From Gammaproteobacteria bacterium (GTDB lineage Bacteria; Pseudomonadota; Gammaproteobacteria; Xanthomonadales; SZUA-36), in the NCBI GenBank assembly GCA_021772915.1, contig JAJFLB010000033.1, forward strand, positions 1-64,000: 64,000 bases of DNA. The letters run 5' to 3'. The translations under genes and the position numbers were made by a program. This document shows, piece by piece, positions 35,102-43,859 of the stretch (positions are counted from its first letter, which is position 1; every line of letters begins with the position of its first letter). The notes beneath the pieces were generated by a model that saw only the letters and a program-made list of their open reading frames with translations, was not told where the DNA came from and did no database searches.

Positions 35102-35860
35102 ATGGAAGTTGGATTAAGCGGTAAGAAGGTGGTGGTAACAGGTGCCGCCCGCGGTATTGGTCGGGAGATCTGCATTGGCTTTGCCGACAATGGTGCCGAG
35201 GTGATCGGGGTCGATATTATCGACCTCGAAGAAACGGGTGCAGCCGTTACTGCTGCCGGTGGTTCCTGGTATGCCTGTACCATCGATATCGGTAATCCTG
35301 AGAGTGTCGCCGAGGGCTGTGCCTGGATTCTTTCTGGTCACCCGAGAATCGATGCCCTGGTCAATAACGCAGCACTTTACGGTGGTCTCAGGATGCAGCC
35401 GATGGAGCAGATTGACCTCGACGAGTGGGACCGCGTAATGAGCATCAATGTGCGTGGAACTTTCTTGATGATTCGTGATCTGCTTCCCGGTCTCAAGGTG
35501 GCGGCGGGCAAAGTGGTTAACATCTCCTCGGGTTCGGCGTTGCGTGGATCACCGGGTTTGATGCACTACGTCGCCTCAAAGGGTGCGATTATCGGGATGA
35601 CGCGTTCTTTGGCGACCGAATTGGGTGCGCACAATATCAATGTCAATGCTATCGCACCGGGGTTTGTGGCCACCGACGCCTCCAAAGGCCTGAGTGAAAT
35701 GTACGAAAAATACATGGAAATGACCATCATGGCACAGTCAATCAAACAACCCAATAATCCTGCGGATATCGTCGGCACAACCTTATACCTGTGCTCGTCA
35801 TGGGCCGATGCCGTGACCGGTCAGCTCTGCGCCGTTGATTATGGACTCAACAAGCATTAA
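35102..35860 (+). CDS. Short-chain dehydrogenase/reductase
   Basis: This 252-residue classical SDR has the cofactor motif TGAARGIG at residues 13-20, NNAALYGG, a catalytic Ser in VNISSGSALRG and the YxxxK pair in HYVASKGAIIG. An Asp at the end of the second strand (VIGVDIIDLEE) suggests preference for NAD(H). The substrate is unknown. It follows the TPR gene by 18 bases and precedes a DMGDH-like gene on the same strand by 177 bases, so it may act on a hydroxylated intermediate of the amine pathway (inference). Confidence 0.92.
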   Translation: MEVGLSGKKVVVTGAARGIGREICIGFADNGAEVIGVDIIDLEETGAAVTAAGGSWYACTIDIGNPESVAEGCAWILSGHPRIDALVNNAALYGGLRMQPMEQIDLDEWDRVMSINVRGTFLMIRDLLPGLKVAAGKVVNISSGSALRGSPGLMHYVASKGAIIGMTRSLATELGAHNINVNAIAPGFVATDASKGLSEMYEKYMEMTIMAQSIKQPNNPADIVGTTLYLCSSWADAVTGQLCAVDYGLNKH

Positions 35861-35914
35861 CCCGTGCCGAGAACGACTGGTTTACCTATAATCCACGCTG
35901 GCAGTCATCGAAAA

Positions 35915-35952
35915 CCCTGCAGGACCTTGATGGGGGGTCGGGGAGTTTTTTT
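35915..35952 (+). terminator. Possible rho-independent terminator
   Basis: An imperfect hairpin (CCC...GACC with GGTC...GGG, 35915-35942) is followed by seven T residues at 35946-35952, about 60-90 bases after the SDR stop. The stem is short and interrupted, so this is only a weak call. Confidence 0.3.
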
Positions 35953-36037
35953 CGGTGTGGTCGTGGCAGTAACCACTGCGGAAAAGCGGACTGTTTATTT
36001 CGAAATCTGACAGCACAAAAGTGAAGGCATTGCCGTT

Positions 36038-38479
36038 ATGAGTGATAAGAAGAAGCTCCCATCCAGCGCCCGGGTCGTGATTATTGGCGGTGGCATTGTC
36101 GGTTGCTCCATTGCCTACCACCTCGCAAAGCTTGGTGTAAACGATGTGGTGTTGCTGGAGCGCAAGCAGCTTACCTGTGGCACCACCTGGCATGCGGCCG
36201 GGCTGGTCAGCATGCTTTGGCCCACCCCCTACCTGACCGATCTCGCCAGGTACAGCCACGAACTCTATGCCTCTTTGGAGGAAGAAACCGGCCAGGCCAC
36301 CGGCTACCGGCGCATTGGCAGTCTCTCGGTGGCAAGGACACCGGAACGGCTGGAAGAACTGCTCCGCACCGCCTCCATGGCCAGTGTTTTTGGGGTCGAG
36401 TCTGAAATGATCGACAATCAGCGTCTGGTCGGGTTTTACCCGGGCATCAATATAGAGGGTGTGCTGGGCGCGCTTTACATTGAAAAGGACGGCCAGACCA
36501 ACGCGATAGACACCACCATGGCCCTGGCCAGGGGTGCTCGCATGCACGGGGCCAGGGTGCTCGAAAACGTCAAGGTGGAAGAGATCCTGGTGGAAGACGG
36601 CCAGGCGGTGGGTGTAAGAACAGAGCATGGCTCGATAGCTGCCGACAAGGTCGTGCTGGCCGGAGGACTCTGGTCACGGGATATCGCTGCAAAAATCGGT
36701 GTCGATCTGCCGCTCTTTGCCTGTGAGCACTATTACGTGGTTACCGATGATATGGACGACATGACCAAACGTCCCGTATTGCGGGACTTTGACAAGGGCG
36801 TCTATTTCAAGGAAGACACGGGCAAGATACTGATGGGCTGGTTCGAACATAACGCCCGTGGTTGTCCGATGGACCGTATCGGCGAGGATTTTAGTTTCGA
36901 TGAATTCCCCTGTGACCTGGAGCACATGGAAGACTACCTGATGCGGGGTATGGAGACCTTGCCAGTGCTTGAGGAAGCAGGCATCCGTCTGTTCTTTAAC
37001 GGCCCCGAAAGTTTCACCCCCGACAACCTGCACCTGCTGGGCCCGACACCAGAAGTAGACAACTTTTTTGTTGCCTGCGGGCTCAATTCAAAAGGTTTGG
37101 GCGCCGGAGGAGGTATCGGAAAACTGATGGCGGACTGGATCGTTGATGGTTACCCGCCGGGTGACATCTGGGAGTGCGACGTACGTCGTCATCACCCGGT
37201 GCAGCGTGAGCAGGACTATGTCGAGGCACGTATTCCCGAGGCTCTGGGTCATACCTATGCCATGCACTGGCCTTTTTATCAGTACCGGACCGCCCGCAAC
37301 CGCATGCAATCGCCGTTGCACGACGTACTCAAGGAGCAGGGTGCCTGTTTTGGTGAGGTGGCCGGATACGAGCGCCCCAACTGGTTTGCACGTGACGGCG
37401 CCAGTGCCGAATACCAGTACAGCTACAAACGTCAAAACTGGTTTGAATTTTATGCCGCAGAGCACCGGGCCATGAGGGAAAACGTGGGGATCTACGACAT
37501 TTCCTCGTTTGGTAAATTTGAGGTTTCCGGACCGGACGCAGAGAAGGCGTTGCAGTGGATCTGTGCCGGGGACATTTCGGTGGAACCCGGTAATCTTGTC
37601 TACACCCAGTGGCTGAACGAGCGTGGTGGAATCGAGGCCGATTTGACGGTCTCCAGGACCGACCCGGAGCGCTTCATGGTGACCACGTCAATCGGTTCTT
37701 TCAACAGAGACTGGTGGCACCTCAAAAAACACCTGCAAGGGGACGTGCAGCTGCGTGACATCAGCGCCGACTACGCCTGTCTGGCCCTACAGGGACCCAA
37801 TGCACGCGCCCTGCTGGAGAACTTGGCCGAGACCGATGTCAGTGCGCAAGGCTTTGCTTTTGGTAGCGGACGTTACGCCCGGATCGCTGGTGTGGAGCTG
37901 TGGGTACAGCGACTTTCCTATGTGGGTGAATTGGGCTGGGAAATTTTTGCGCCGACCGCTGAAACAACCAGGGTCTTTGCAGAACTGCAACAAGCGGGAG
38001 CGGCGTTTGATGTAAGTAATGTTGGCCTGCACGCGGTTAACAGTCTGCGTCTGGAAAAAGGCTTTCGCCACTGGGGCCACGATATTGGTTCCGAGGACAA
38101 CTTGTTGCAGGCCGGACTCAGTTTTGCGGCCAAACCCGATGCCGGTGACTTCATCGGACGCAATGCTTTTCTGGATCAAAAAGCCTCGGGTATTCCTGAC
38201 CGACGCTTGGTGCAATTCCAACTGGATGACCCGGAACCCCTGCTCTACCACAATGAGCCGATCGTCATGGATGGACACATCGTGGGCTACCTGACTTCTG
38301 GTATGTACGGTCACAGTGTCGGAGCGGCTATCGGAATGGGGTATGTGGAAGCCCCCGGTTTGACAGCGGACCGTATCAGCGAAGCAACTTTTGAGATTGA
38401 AGTGGCCATGCAACGTTTCAGCGCACAGGCATCATTGAGGGCTCTTTATGACCCTTCAGCCAGTCGCATGAGGAACTAA
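36038..38479 (+). CDS. Dimethylglycine/sarcosine dehydrogenase-like flavoprotein with GcvT domain (paralog 2)
   Basis: This 813-residue protein has DAO, FAO_M, GcvT and GcvT_C domains in order. It shows VVIIGGGIVGCSIAYHLA at about 13-30, His52 in CGTTWHAAGLV as the probable covalent FAD site, GPESFTPDNLHLLGP in the middle, and the folate domain from about residue 450 (GIYDISSFGKFEVSGP, GGIEADLTVSR, YVGELGWEIFAPT). It resembles paralog 3 (45145-47601) more than paralog 1, judging by shared stretches such as FFNGPESFTPD/FFCGPESFTPD. The product should be a demethylated amino acid plus a one-carbon unit on tetrahydrofolate. It is transcribed alone, 177 bases after the SDR gene. Confidence 0.9.
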   Translation: MSDKKKLPSSARVVIIGGGIVGCSIAYHLAKLGVNDVVLLERKQLTCGTTWHAAGLVSMLWPTPYLTDLARYSHELYASLEEETGQATGYRRIGSLSVARTPERLEELLRTASMASVFGVESEMIDNQRLVGFYPGINIEGVLGALYIEKDGQTNAIDTTMALARGARMHGARVLENVKVEEILVEDGQAVGVRTEHGSIAADKVVLAGGLWSRDIAAKIGVDLPLFACEHYYVVTDDMDDMTKRPVLRDFDKGVYFKEDTGKILMGWFEHNARGCPMDRIGEDFSFDEFPCDLEHMEDYLMRGMETLPVLEEAGIRLFFNGPESFTPDNLHLLGPTPEVDNFFVACGLNSKGLGAGGGIGKLMADWIVDGYPPGDIWECDVRRHHPVQREQDYVEARIPEALGHTYAMHWPFYQYRTARNRMQSPLHDVLKEQGACFGEVAGYERPNWFARDGASAEYQYSYKRQNWFEFYAAEHRAMRENVGIYDISSFGKFEVSGPDAEKALQWICAGDISVEPGNLVYTQWLNERGGIEADLTVSRTDPERFMVTTSIGSFNRDWWHLKKHLQGDVQLRDISADYACLALQGPNARALLENLAETDVSAQGFAFGSGRYARIAGVELWVQRLSYVGELGWEIFAPTAETTRVFAELQQAGAAFDVSNVGLHAVNSLRLEKGFRHWGHDIGSEDNLLQAGLSFAAKPDAGDFIGRNAFLDQKASGIPDRRLVQFQLDDPEPLLYHNEPIVMDGHIVGYLTSGMYGHSVGAAIGMGYVEAPGLTADRISEATFEIEVAMQRFSAQASLRALYDPSASRMRN

Positions 38480-38526
38480 AGGCCGGTAGTGATCATTTCT
38501 GCGCTCGGTTTACCCGTGTGACGTCC

Positions 38527-39315
38527 TTAGTGCTTAATCTCACTTTGGGTTGAAGGCATACTGAAAATCAGTGGATCGATCTCTACACCGGCCTCGATGC
38601 GGTTATAGGTCGTGATGACCAGTGGTCTCCTGTCTGATGAACGCGAGGTAGCATCGAACCACTGGTTGATTACCGTTTGGCTGACGACGCGATGGGCCAT
38701 CTGTACACCTTTGACGGGACGGTAGTCTTCGAAGGTTGTAGTGACTTCAAAGGTCTTTTTTCCTTGTTTCCTGCTAATTCTTTTATGGCGAACGAGATGG
38801 TCCATGGCACCGAGGAAAATGGTTTGTTGGTTGCCGGTGTCGAAGTGGACTTCGAGACGCCACATATCCTCTCCGCGGATCTGCTCACGTCCCGCCAGCT
38901 CGACCTGTGCTCCCAGCTCCTCGTGTTGGATGAGCACACCATCAAAGGCCGATTGCATGATGAGGCTGGCGGCAGGACCATCTTCCATCAGTTTTGCTTT
39001 TGATTCACCGGACAGACTGTCTACCAACCAGGCGTTTTCACCATCATAGGCCTGTATCATTGTGCCTTCGTCGAAGTCCATTTCAATTCGGATCGAGCCG
39101 GGTCGGGTTCGTCGGACACGAAAGGGTGTCGTCGTGCCGAGCGAATCAATAACACCGTCTGTGGCCAGGGTGCTGATTGCCTGAATTGCCTCAAGCCCGC
39201 CGCGGGCTCCAACGTGACGTATGAGCACAGTATCGAGATCTTCAGCGTACAGTCCTTCCACGAGAATGAGCCAAAGCAGCAGAAATCCGCCACATCTACC
39301 AAACTGAACTGTCAC
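38527..39315 (-). CDS. Periplasmic protein of unknown function, possibly LolA-like fold
   Basis: This 262-residue protein has an N-terminal signal peptide (hydrophobic FLLLWLILVEGLYA, about 11-24). It starts with GTG at 39315, supported by a strong AGGAGG site about 8 bases upstream. The mature part is beta-rich with repeated strands (SIRIEMDFDEGTMIQAYDGE, MWRLEVHFDTGNQQTIFLG, KTFEVTTTFEDYRPVKGV), a pattern seen in LolA/outer-membrane-lipoprotein-sorting-like proteins. That assignment is tentative. It is convergent with the DMGDH-like gene and divergent from the CAP-domain gene. Confidence 0.7.
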   Translation of the reverse strand: MTVQFGRCGGFLLLWLILVEGLYAEDLDTVLIRHVGARGGLEAIQAISTLATDGVIDSLGTTTPFRVRRTRPGSIRIEMDFDEGTMIQAYDGENAWLVDSLSGESKAKLMEDGPAASLIMQSAFDGVLIQHEELGAQVELAGREQIRGEDMWRLEVHFDTGNQQTIFLGAMDHLVRHKRISRKQGKKTFEVTTTFEDYRPVKGVQMAHRVVSQTVINQWFDATSRSSDRRPLVITTYNRIEAGVEIDPLIFSMPSTQSEIKH

Positions 39316-39486
39316 GCAAACCTCCTTTTGGGGAATGGCAGAAGCAATTCAACGTGCTATCATAAAAGAGTAAGGAAGTAAGTTCATCATCTTGTGGCGT
39401 TATTTTGACACTGCACTCGACGTAGTGATGAAGTGCGTCCGGGGTTTTAATAGAATGCAGGCTACCTGGGCCTTGGGAGAAAGAGA

Positions 39487-40191
39487 GTGAAATCACGAAT
39501 TGTAGGTGTAATTGCAATGTTGGTGCTGTTCTCGACTGGTACCGCCCTGGCGGTTTGTACCATCGATAACACCTGGACCACGGCCGATATGACGGCACAA
39601 CACAACGTGGTGCGAGCGGCGATCAATGCCGGAGCCCAGATTGGCCCAGTGGCAACTGGTAATGTCCAGCCCGTGCCGACCAATGCGCTGCCAATGTTTA
39701 CCTACTCAGCCGGGATTGCGGCGACTTCCGCCACCTGGGCAGCTACCTGCCCACAGATTCATGACCCCAACCTATCGACCAACTGCACTTTCGCTGGCAC
39801 GGGCGGAAATGGTGGCTCTTCTTGCGGGGAAAACCTCTTCTGGTCGGCTTCGACCCTTAACCCAACCACCTGGACCGCCGCGGCGGCTGTGGTCGCCAGT
39901 TGGGCAAACAGTGAGTCGGTAAACTACAATCACACAACAAACACCTGTGGTGCCGGGCAATGTGGGCACTACACTGCCATCGCCCATCATCCATCGAATT
40001 TGGTCGGTTGCTCAGCCTATCAGGAAAGTGGCGTCGCAGCTCCGTTCGGCTTCACTTTTGGGGGGGTAATGTCAGCGGTTGGTCTGGTGTGCCGCTACAA
40101 CGGCATCCAGATTACTGGTAACAGCCCCTATTGTCCTCGGGCTGCTGGCTGCGCGCTACCAGTCGAGCTTATGAATTTCGAGGTCAATTAA
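39487..40191 (+). CDS. Secreted CAP-domain (SCP/PR-1-like) protein
   Basis: This 234-residue protein has a signal peptide (VGVIAMLVLFSTGTALA, about 6-22) and a CAP domain: early AQHNVVRAAINAG with the first His, GENLFWSAS, SESVNYNH, and CGHYTAIAHHPSNLVGC, which includes the second conserved His. Many Cys residues suggest disulfides in the periplasm or outside the cell. The start is GTG at 39487, with AGAAAGAGA upstream. The C-terminus ends in LPVELMNFEVN, which recalls the PVEL..F beginning of some Bacteroidetes sorting regions, but it stops there. Function in bacteria is largely unknown; roles in adhesion or defence are possible. Confidence 0.87.
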   Translation: MKSRIVGVIAMLVLFSTGTALAVCTIDNTWTTADMTAQHNVVRAAINAGAQIGPVATGNVQPVPTNALPMFTYSAGIAATSATWAATCPQIHDPNLSTNCTFAGTGGNGGSSCGENLFWSASTLNPTTWTAAAAVVASWANSESVNYNHTTNTCGAGQCGHYTAIAHHPSNLVGCSAYQESGVAAPFGFTFGGVMSAVGLVCRYNGIQITGNSPYCPRAAGCALPVELMNFEVN

Positions 40192-40250
40192 TTCGTCGCA
40201 GCCCCGCCGTGCTACCGACCCGGGTGTACGGTATAAGTTGCGAGAACGAA

Positions 40251-41510
40251 CTATAGTCTTCCGAGACACACATCCAGTGCAGCAAGCAACTGGTCGGCGT
40301 TTTCCTTTGAAAAAACCATTGGGGGTCTTATCTTCAGGGTGTTTTCATAGCGTCCGTGCGTGGATATCAGCACGCCCTCGTCTTTCATCAGGTCTGCCAT
40401 TTTACGTGCGGTGCTTGCAGCAGGCACTTTCGAGTCCCGGTCCTTTACCAACTCGACACTGAGGAACAGACCGCGCCCCCGTACATCACCAATGATGTCG
40501 TATTGATTCTTTAGTTGCTGCAGTCCTGCCCTTGTATGGGCACCGACCCTGGTAACATTTTCGAGTACACCCTCTGCGTCAATGACATCGATAACCGCCT
40601 TGCCGACCGCAGCTGACACAGGATTACCGCCAAAGGTATTGAAGTAATCAGAGCTGGCCGCAAACCGGGCCGCGATATCGGGGGTGGTCACAACCCCAGC
40701 CAGCGGATGGCCACCACCCATGGGTTTACCCAGGGTCACGATGTCGGGCACGGCACTGTCGTGCTGGAAACCCCACCAGTGATTGCCGGTACGGCAATAG
40801 CCGGCCTGTACCTCGTCCACAATGACCAGACCACCCGCATCACGTACCGTCTTGAACACCTGTGGGAAATACCCTGGCGGTGCTTCGATCGTCCCAGGGC
40901 AATCAAAAATGCTGTCAATTATGATCGCGGCAGGCTGCTGGCCACGGTTTTGCAGGTCACCAATGGCATTACGAACGGACCCGACGTATCCGTCGAGCAG
41001 ATTTTTGCCCTCAAAAGCCAGGTGATAAGAGCAGGGCGCTTCAAAAAGCGCCAGCCAATCAGGGCGCTCGTCACTATCGGCAGTCGACAGGGTGTACACC
41101 AGGGTTGAGTTCCCGTGATAACTAAACTCGGATGCCAGCATACCTTTGTGGCCAGTGACAGTACGGGCGATGCGGGTCGCCAGATCATTGGCTTCCGTGC
41201 CGGTACAAACGAACATGCAGACGCTTAGATCGCCAGGCATTTTCGAGGCAATTTTTTCTGACAGCTCGATCACATTTTCGTGCAGGTAACGTGTGTGCGT
41301 GTTCAGTGTGGCTGCCTGTCCGGCAAGCGCGGCTACCACATCCGGATGACAATGCCCGACAGAGGCGACATTGTTGTAACAATCAAGATACTTGCGACCG
41401 TCAGCGTCCCATAGCCAGACCCCTTGCCCCCGCACGAGGTGGGCCGGAGTCTCGTAAAACAGTTCGTATGCCGGACCCAGGGCTCTTTTTCGGCGTTCCG
41501 TCAATTCCAT
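40251..41510 (-). CDS. Class III PLP phospho-lyase-like enzyme (AGXT2L/PHYKPL type)
   Basis: This protein has 419 residues from the ATG at 41510; an earlier in-frame start at 41534 would overlap the upstream gene by 22 bases. It has VCTGTEANDLATRIAR, FSYHGNSTL, IVDEVQAGYCRTG and Lys262 in TLGKPMGGGHPLAGVVTT. The GKP/S-x-GxGHP form of the lysine motif is typical of ethanolamine-phosphate phospho-lyase and 5-phosphohydroxylysine phospho-lyase, not ordinary aminotransferases. The gene directly upstream (2 bases) encodes a kinase of the hydroxylysine-kinase type, which supports phosphorylation followed by elimination of phosphate and ammonia. Ethanolamine phosphate or another phospho-amine remains possible as substrate. 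Confidence 0.85.
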   Translation of the reverse strand: MELTERRKRALGPAYELFYETPAHLVRGQGVWLWDADGRKYLDCYNNVASVGHCHPDVVAALAGQAATLNTHTRYLHENVIELSEKIASKMPGDLSVCMFVCTGTEANDLATRIARTVTGHKGMLASEFSYHGNSTLVYTLSTADSDERPDWLALFEAPCSYHLAFEGKNLLDGYVGSVRNAIGDLQNRGQQPAAIIIDSIFDCPGTIEAPPGYFPQVFKTVRDAGGLVIVDEVQAGYCRTGNHWWGFQHDSAVPDIVTLGKPMGGGHPLAGVVTTPDIAARFAASSDYFNTFGGNPVSAAVGKAVIDVIDAEGVLENVTRVGAHTRAGLQQLKNQYDIIGDVRGRGLFLSVELVKDRDSKVPAASTARKMADLMKDEGVLISTHGRYENTLKIRPPMVFSKENADQLLAALDVCLGRL

Positions 41511-41512
41511 GA

Positions 41513-42565
41513 TCACATCCCACATGCCGCCCACAATCTTTCGACCACGAATTTGGGGTCCAGATTGCGAATAATCTCAAGTATGCCGTATGCCCCCGCT
41601 CTCTCCTCAACGACGGCAGGATCCTGATCAGTGTCCATATTCAGCTTAATGTCACTCAGCAAAATGGTGATAAGCACACGCAATGTCATAGCATCCCACA
41701 ATAGAGAAACCTCTGCATCTGATAGCGGGTGTACACGATGAAATCCAATGAGCAGGTTTGCAACAGTATCCAGGTCTTCTTTGTCGGGGTCATGAAAGGC
41801 AGCGGCTGAAACTGCCAGATCATTGATAATGGGGGCGTGGACCATGTCTCCAAAATCAATCAGGCCAGTCACGTCCTGCGAAATGGTATCCGCCCGCAGG
41901 AGATTGTAGGGATGGGCATCATTGTGAATGACTTGCGATGGCCCCGCGTTCAGTTTTGGCAGGACCTCATGACGTAATCTGTGTAGCAATGGTGTCGCAA
42001 GTTGCCTGGCATCCGCAGCAGCCTCTGCCCACAAGGGTTCGGATACAGCCACACCGTTTGACAGATTCCAGGGCATAAAATGTCTTGATGCCCTGTGTTT
42101 GAACCCCGCCAACGCATTTACGGACGCTGCCTGAAAAGCACCGATGTTTTGCAAGTGCTCTGCATCAGGAAAAACTCCGTCGCCGTAAGGAATGCCATCA
42201 AGATAAGTGACGACCCGTAGGATATGCTTTACGCCGCTTCCGTTCACAAGCTCACACAGGCGGTGACCGTGCCTGGCCCGGATGATGCGTGGGACGGGTA
42301 TTTGGGGACTGCCTTTTTCAAGAAAAATCAGTGCCTGCACCTGGAAATCGGCTATATCCGGGTCTTCATCCGGACCGGCGATTTTCACAACAAATTTACA
42401 GCCGTCTTCGGTGCTTAGTCGAAAATTCTGATCGCGTTCCCCGCTGATCGGTACCCACTCCCCGCTCAGCCCATACTCGTCTGCCACCTTTTTCGCAACC
42501 GCTGTGGCCGTAAACGTTGGCGGGTTAAAACGCATGTCCTGCGGAGTAAATTCATTCATCGTCAT
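41513..42565 (-). CDS. Aminoglycoside phosphotransferase-fold kinase (hydroxylysine-kinase-like)
   Basis: This 350-residue APH-fold kinase has GERDQNFRLSTEDGCKFVVKI as the ATP-binding strand with the Lys, VIHNDAHPYNLL as the catalytic loop (Asp and Asn) and LIDFGDMVHAPI with the metal-binding Asp. GERDQNF matches the DDQNF stretch of human hydroxylysine kinase. It is coupled to a phospho-lyase gene two bases downstream, so the pair probably turns a hydroxylated amino acid such as 5-hydroxylysine into a phospho-ester and then a semialdehyde. In some bacteria these two functions are fused in one protein. The start at 42565 gives the expected length. Confidence 0.85.
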   Translation of the reverse strand: MTMNEFTPQDMRFNPPTFTATAVAKKVADEYGLSGEWVPISGERDQNFRLSTEDGCKFVVKIAGPDEDPDIADFQVQALIFLEKGSPQIPVPRIIRARHGHRLCELVNGSGVKHILRVVTYLDGIPYGDGVFPDAEHLQNIGAFQAASVNALAGFKHRASRHFMPWNLSNGVAVSEPLWAEAAADARQLATPLLHRLRHEVLPKLNAGPSQVIHNDAHPYNLLRADTISQDVTGLIDFGDMVHAPIINDLAVSAAAFHDPDKEDLDTVANLLIGFHRVHPLSDAEVSLLWDAMTLRVLITILLSDIKLNMDTDQDPAVVEERAGAYGILEIIRNLDPKFVVERLWAACGM

Positions 42566-42653
42566 AACAAAAACAACCCTCGATTCCAGGCGGCCCGCAG
42601 TCCGGTTGGCAATTTAACATCACCTTGAAAGAATACGAACGTTACCCCGTTAC

Positions 42654-43067
42654 CTACTCCTCTTCGGGTATGTCCCTGGCATACCTGGGTAGGTCGTCGT
42701 CGAGCTTGAACCAGCCAATCTGCCGGTCGGTCCATATGTGTGAGGCGGGCTGAATCAGGTTTGGGTCATCCAGGCATCCGACATGTGGGAAGACGAAATC
42801 TGGCTCATCGAGACTCGAAAAAAATAATTGTGAGCCACAGTTTGAGCAGTAGTTACGTCGCCCCGTTTCAGAGGATTCATAGATGGATGGTGTGCCTTTT
42901 GTCAGCTTGAAATTTTCAATTTCAACATCCATCCAAACCTGCGCAGCGGAGCCGGATGTTTGCTGGCAATCCCGGCAATGACAGTAACCGGACTCGGGAA
43001 GCGGTCCTTCGACTCGATACCGGATGGCGCCGCAGTGACAGCCACCCTCCAAGACAATCGTGTTCAT
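42654..43067 (-). CDS. GFA/CENP-V family zinc protein
   Basis: This 137-residue protein of the glutathione-dependent formaldehyde-activating (Gfa) family has the zinc-binding cysteine groups GGCHCGAIRY (about 8-17), YCHCRDCQ (about 28-35) and YCSNCGSQLFF (about 73-83). The family name comes from one member reported to help formaldehyde react with glutathione; for most members the role is unproven. Formaldehyde release by the many N-demethylating flavoproteins nearby makes that role attractive here (inference). It is divergent from a second GFA gene at 43243. Confidence 0.88.
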   Translation of the reverse strand: MNTIVLEGGCHCGAIRYRVEGPLPESGYCHCRDCQQTSGSAAQVWMDVEIENFKLTKGTPSIYESSETGRRNYCSNCGSQLFFSSLDEPDFVFPHVGCLDDPNLIQPASHIWTDRQIGWFKLDDDLPRYARDIPEEE

Positions 43068-43242
43068 TCAATTTTGCTCCTTGAGAATTTCGACTTAATG
43101 GAAATGTTGTACCGGTTTTGCTCAATCCTTTGGTGCAATACAGCCAACACCAGCGATTTGATTTGCGTGACCGATCGTAACCCAATATCGTGCACAGTTA
43201 TACTTAATGACTGTACTCAAAATACATTGACGGGAGGTGGCC

Positions 43243-43689
43243 ATGGAAACATGGACAGGGGGTTGCTTGTGTGACGCATTGCGTTACCAGGTAACGGCAT
43301 CTGAATCAGAGAATTGGTACTGTCATTGCAGCATGTGCCAAAAGGCGACGGGAACTGTTGTCTCTACCAGTGCCATTGTCAAAAAAACCGAGTTGCGCAT
43401 GCTCAAGGGCACAGCAAAGTTCTATCGATCCTCAAATTCAATTGAGAGGGGATTTTGTGCAGACTGTGGCTCCCCCATGTTTTTTCGCCCAATCGAGGAA
43501 GACTGGATATCCGTTCTTTCGGGCACGCTGGATGACCCGGAGGTCGCCCCACCGATGGGTCATTATGGAGTTGAAAGTCGAGTCAGCTGGCTGAATATCG
43601 TGGATGACCTAAAGCAACTACCCACGAAAGATGACGTGTCACTTCAGGAAAACAAGGAATCAGACTCGGTCGGCCCTGACTCAATATAA
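43243..43689 (+). CDS. GFA/CENP-V family zinc protein (second copy)
   Basis: This 148-residue protein has the same zinc cysteine pattern: GGCLCDALRY, WYCHCSMCQKATG and GFCADCGSPMFF. In the first group the second conserved Cys is present but the following Gly is Asp. The ATG at 43243 is favoured by GGGAGG six bases upstream; the GTG at 43237 overlaps that site. Sequence similarity to its divergent neighbour is modest, so the two are not a recent duplication. The protein ends in a polar tail of about 20 residues. Confidence 0.87.
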   Translation: METWTGGCLCDALRYQVTASESENWYCHCSMCQKATGTVVSTSAIVKKTELRMLKGTAKFYRSSNSIERGFCADCGSPMFFRPIEEDWISVLSGTLDDPEVAPPMGHYGVESRVSWLNIVDDLKQLPTKDDVSLQENKESDSVGPDSI

Positions 43690-43859
43690 GCTTCTGATTG
43701 CTTGATGAATTATCCGTGTATAGGCAAAACAAACGTCATATTGCCAGCCCCGCACATGTGATGTGAGATACCCGCTCTTAATGTCAGTCACGGTGACCGC
43801 CGAGAAGCCCCGATGATGTGTTTGATAATACGCTACGCCATTTACCCGGCGTGGTGACA

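Noticed and set aside
37787-38413. 208-codon minus-strand frame opposite DMGDH paralog 2
   Set aside because: It lies within the folate domain of a clear plus-strand gene; no independent support.
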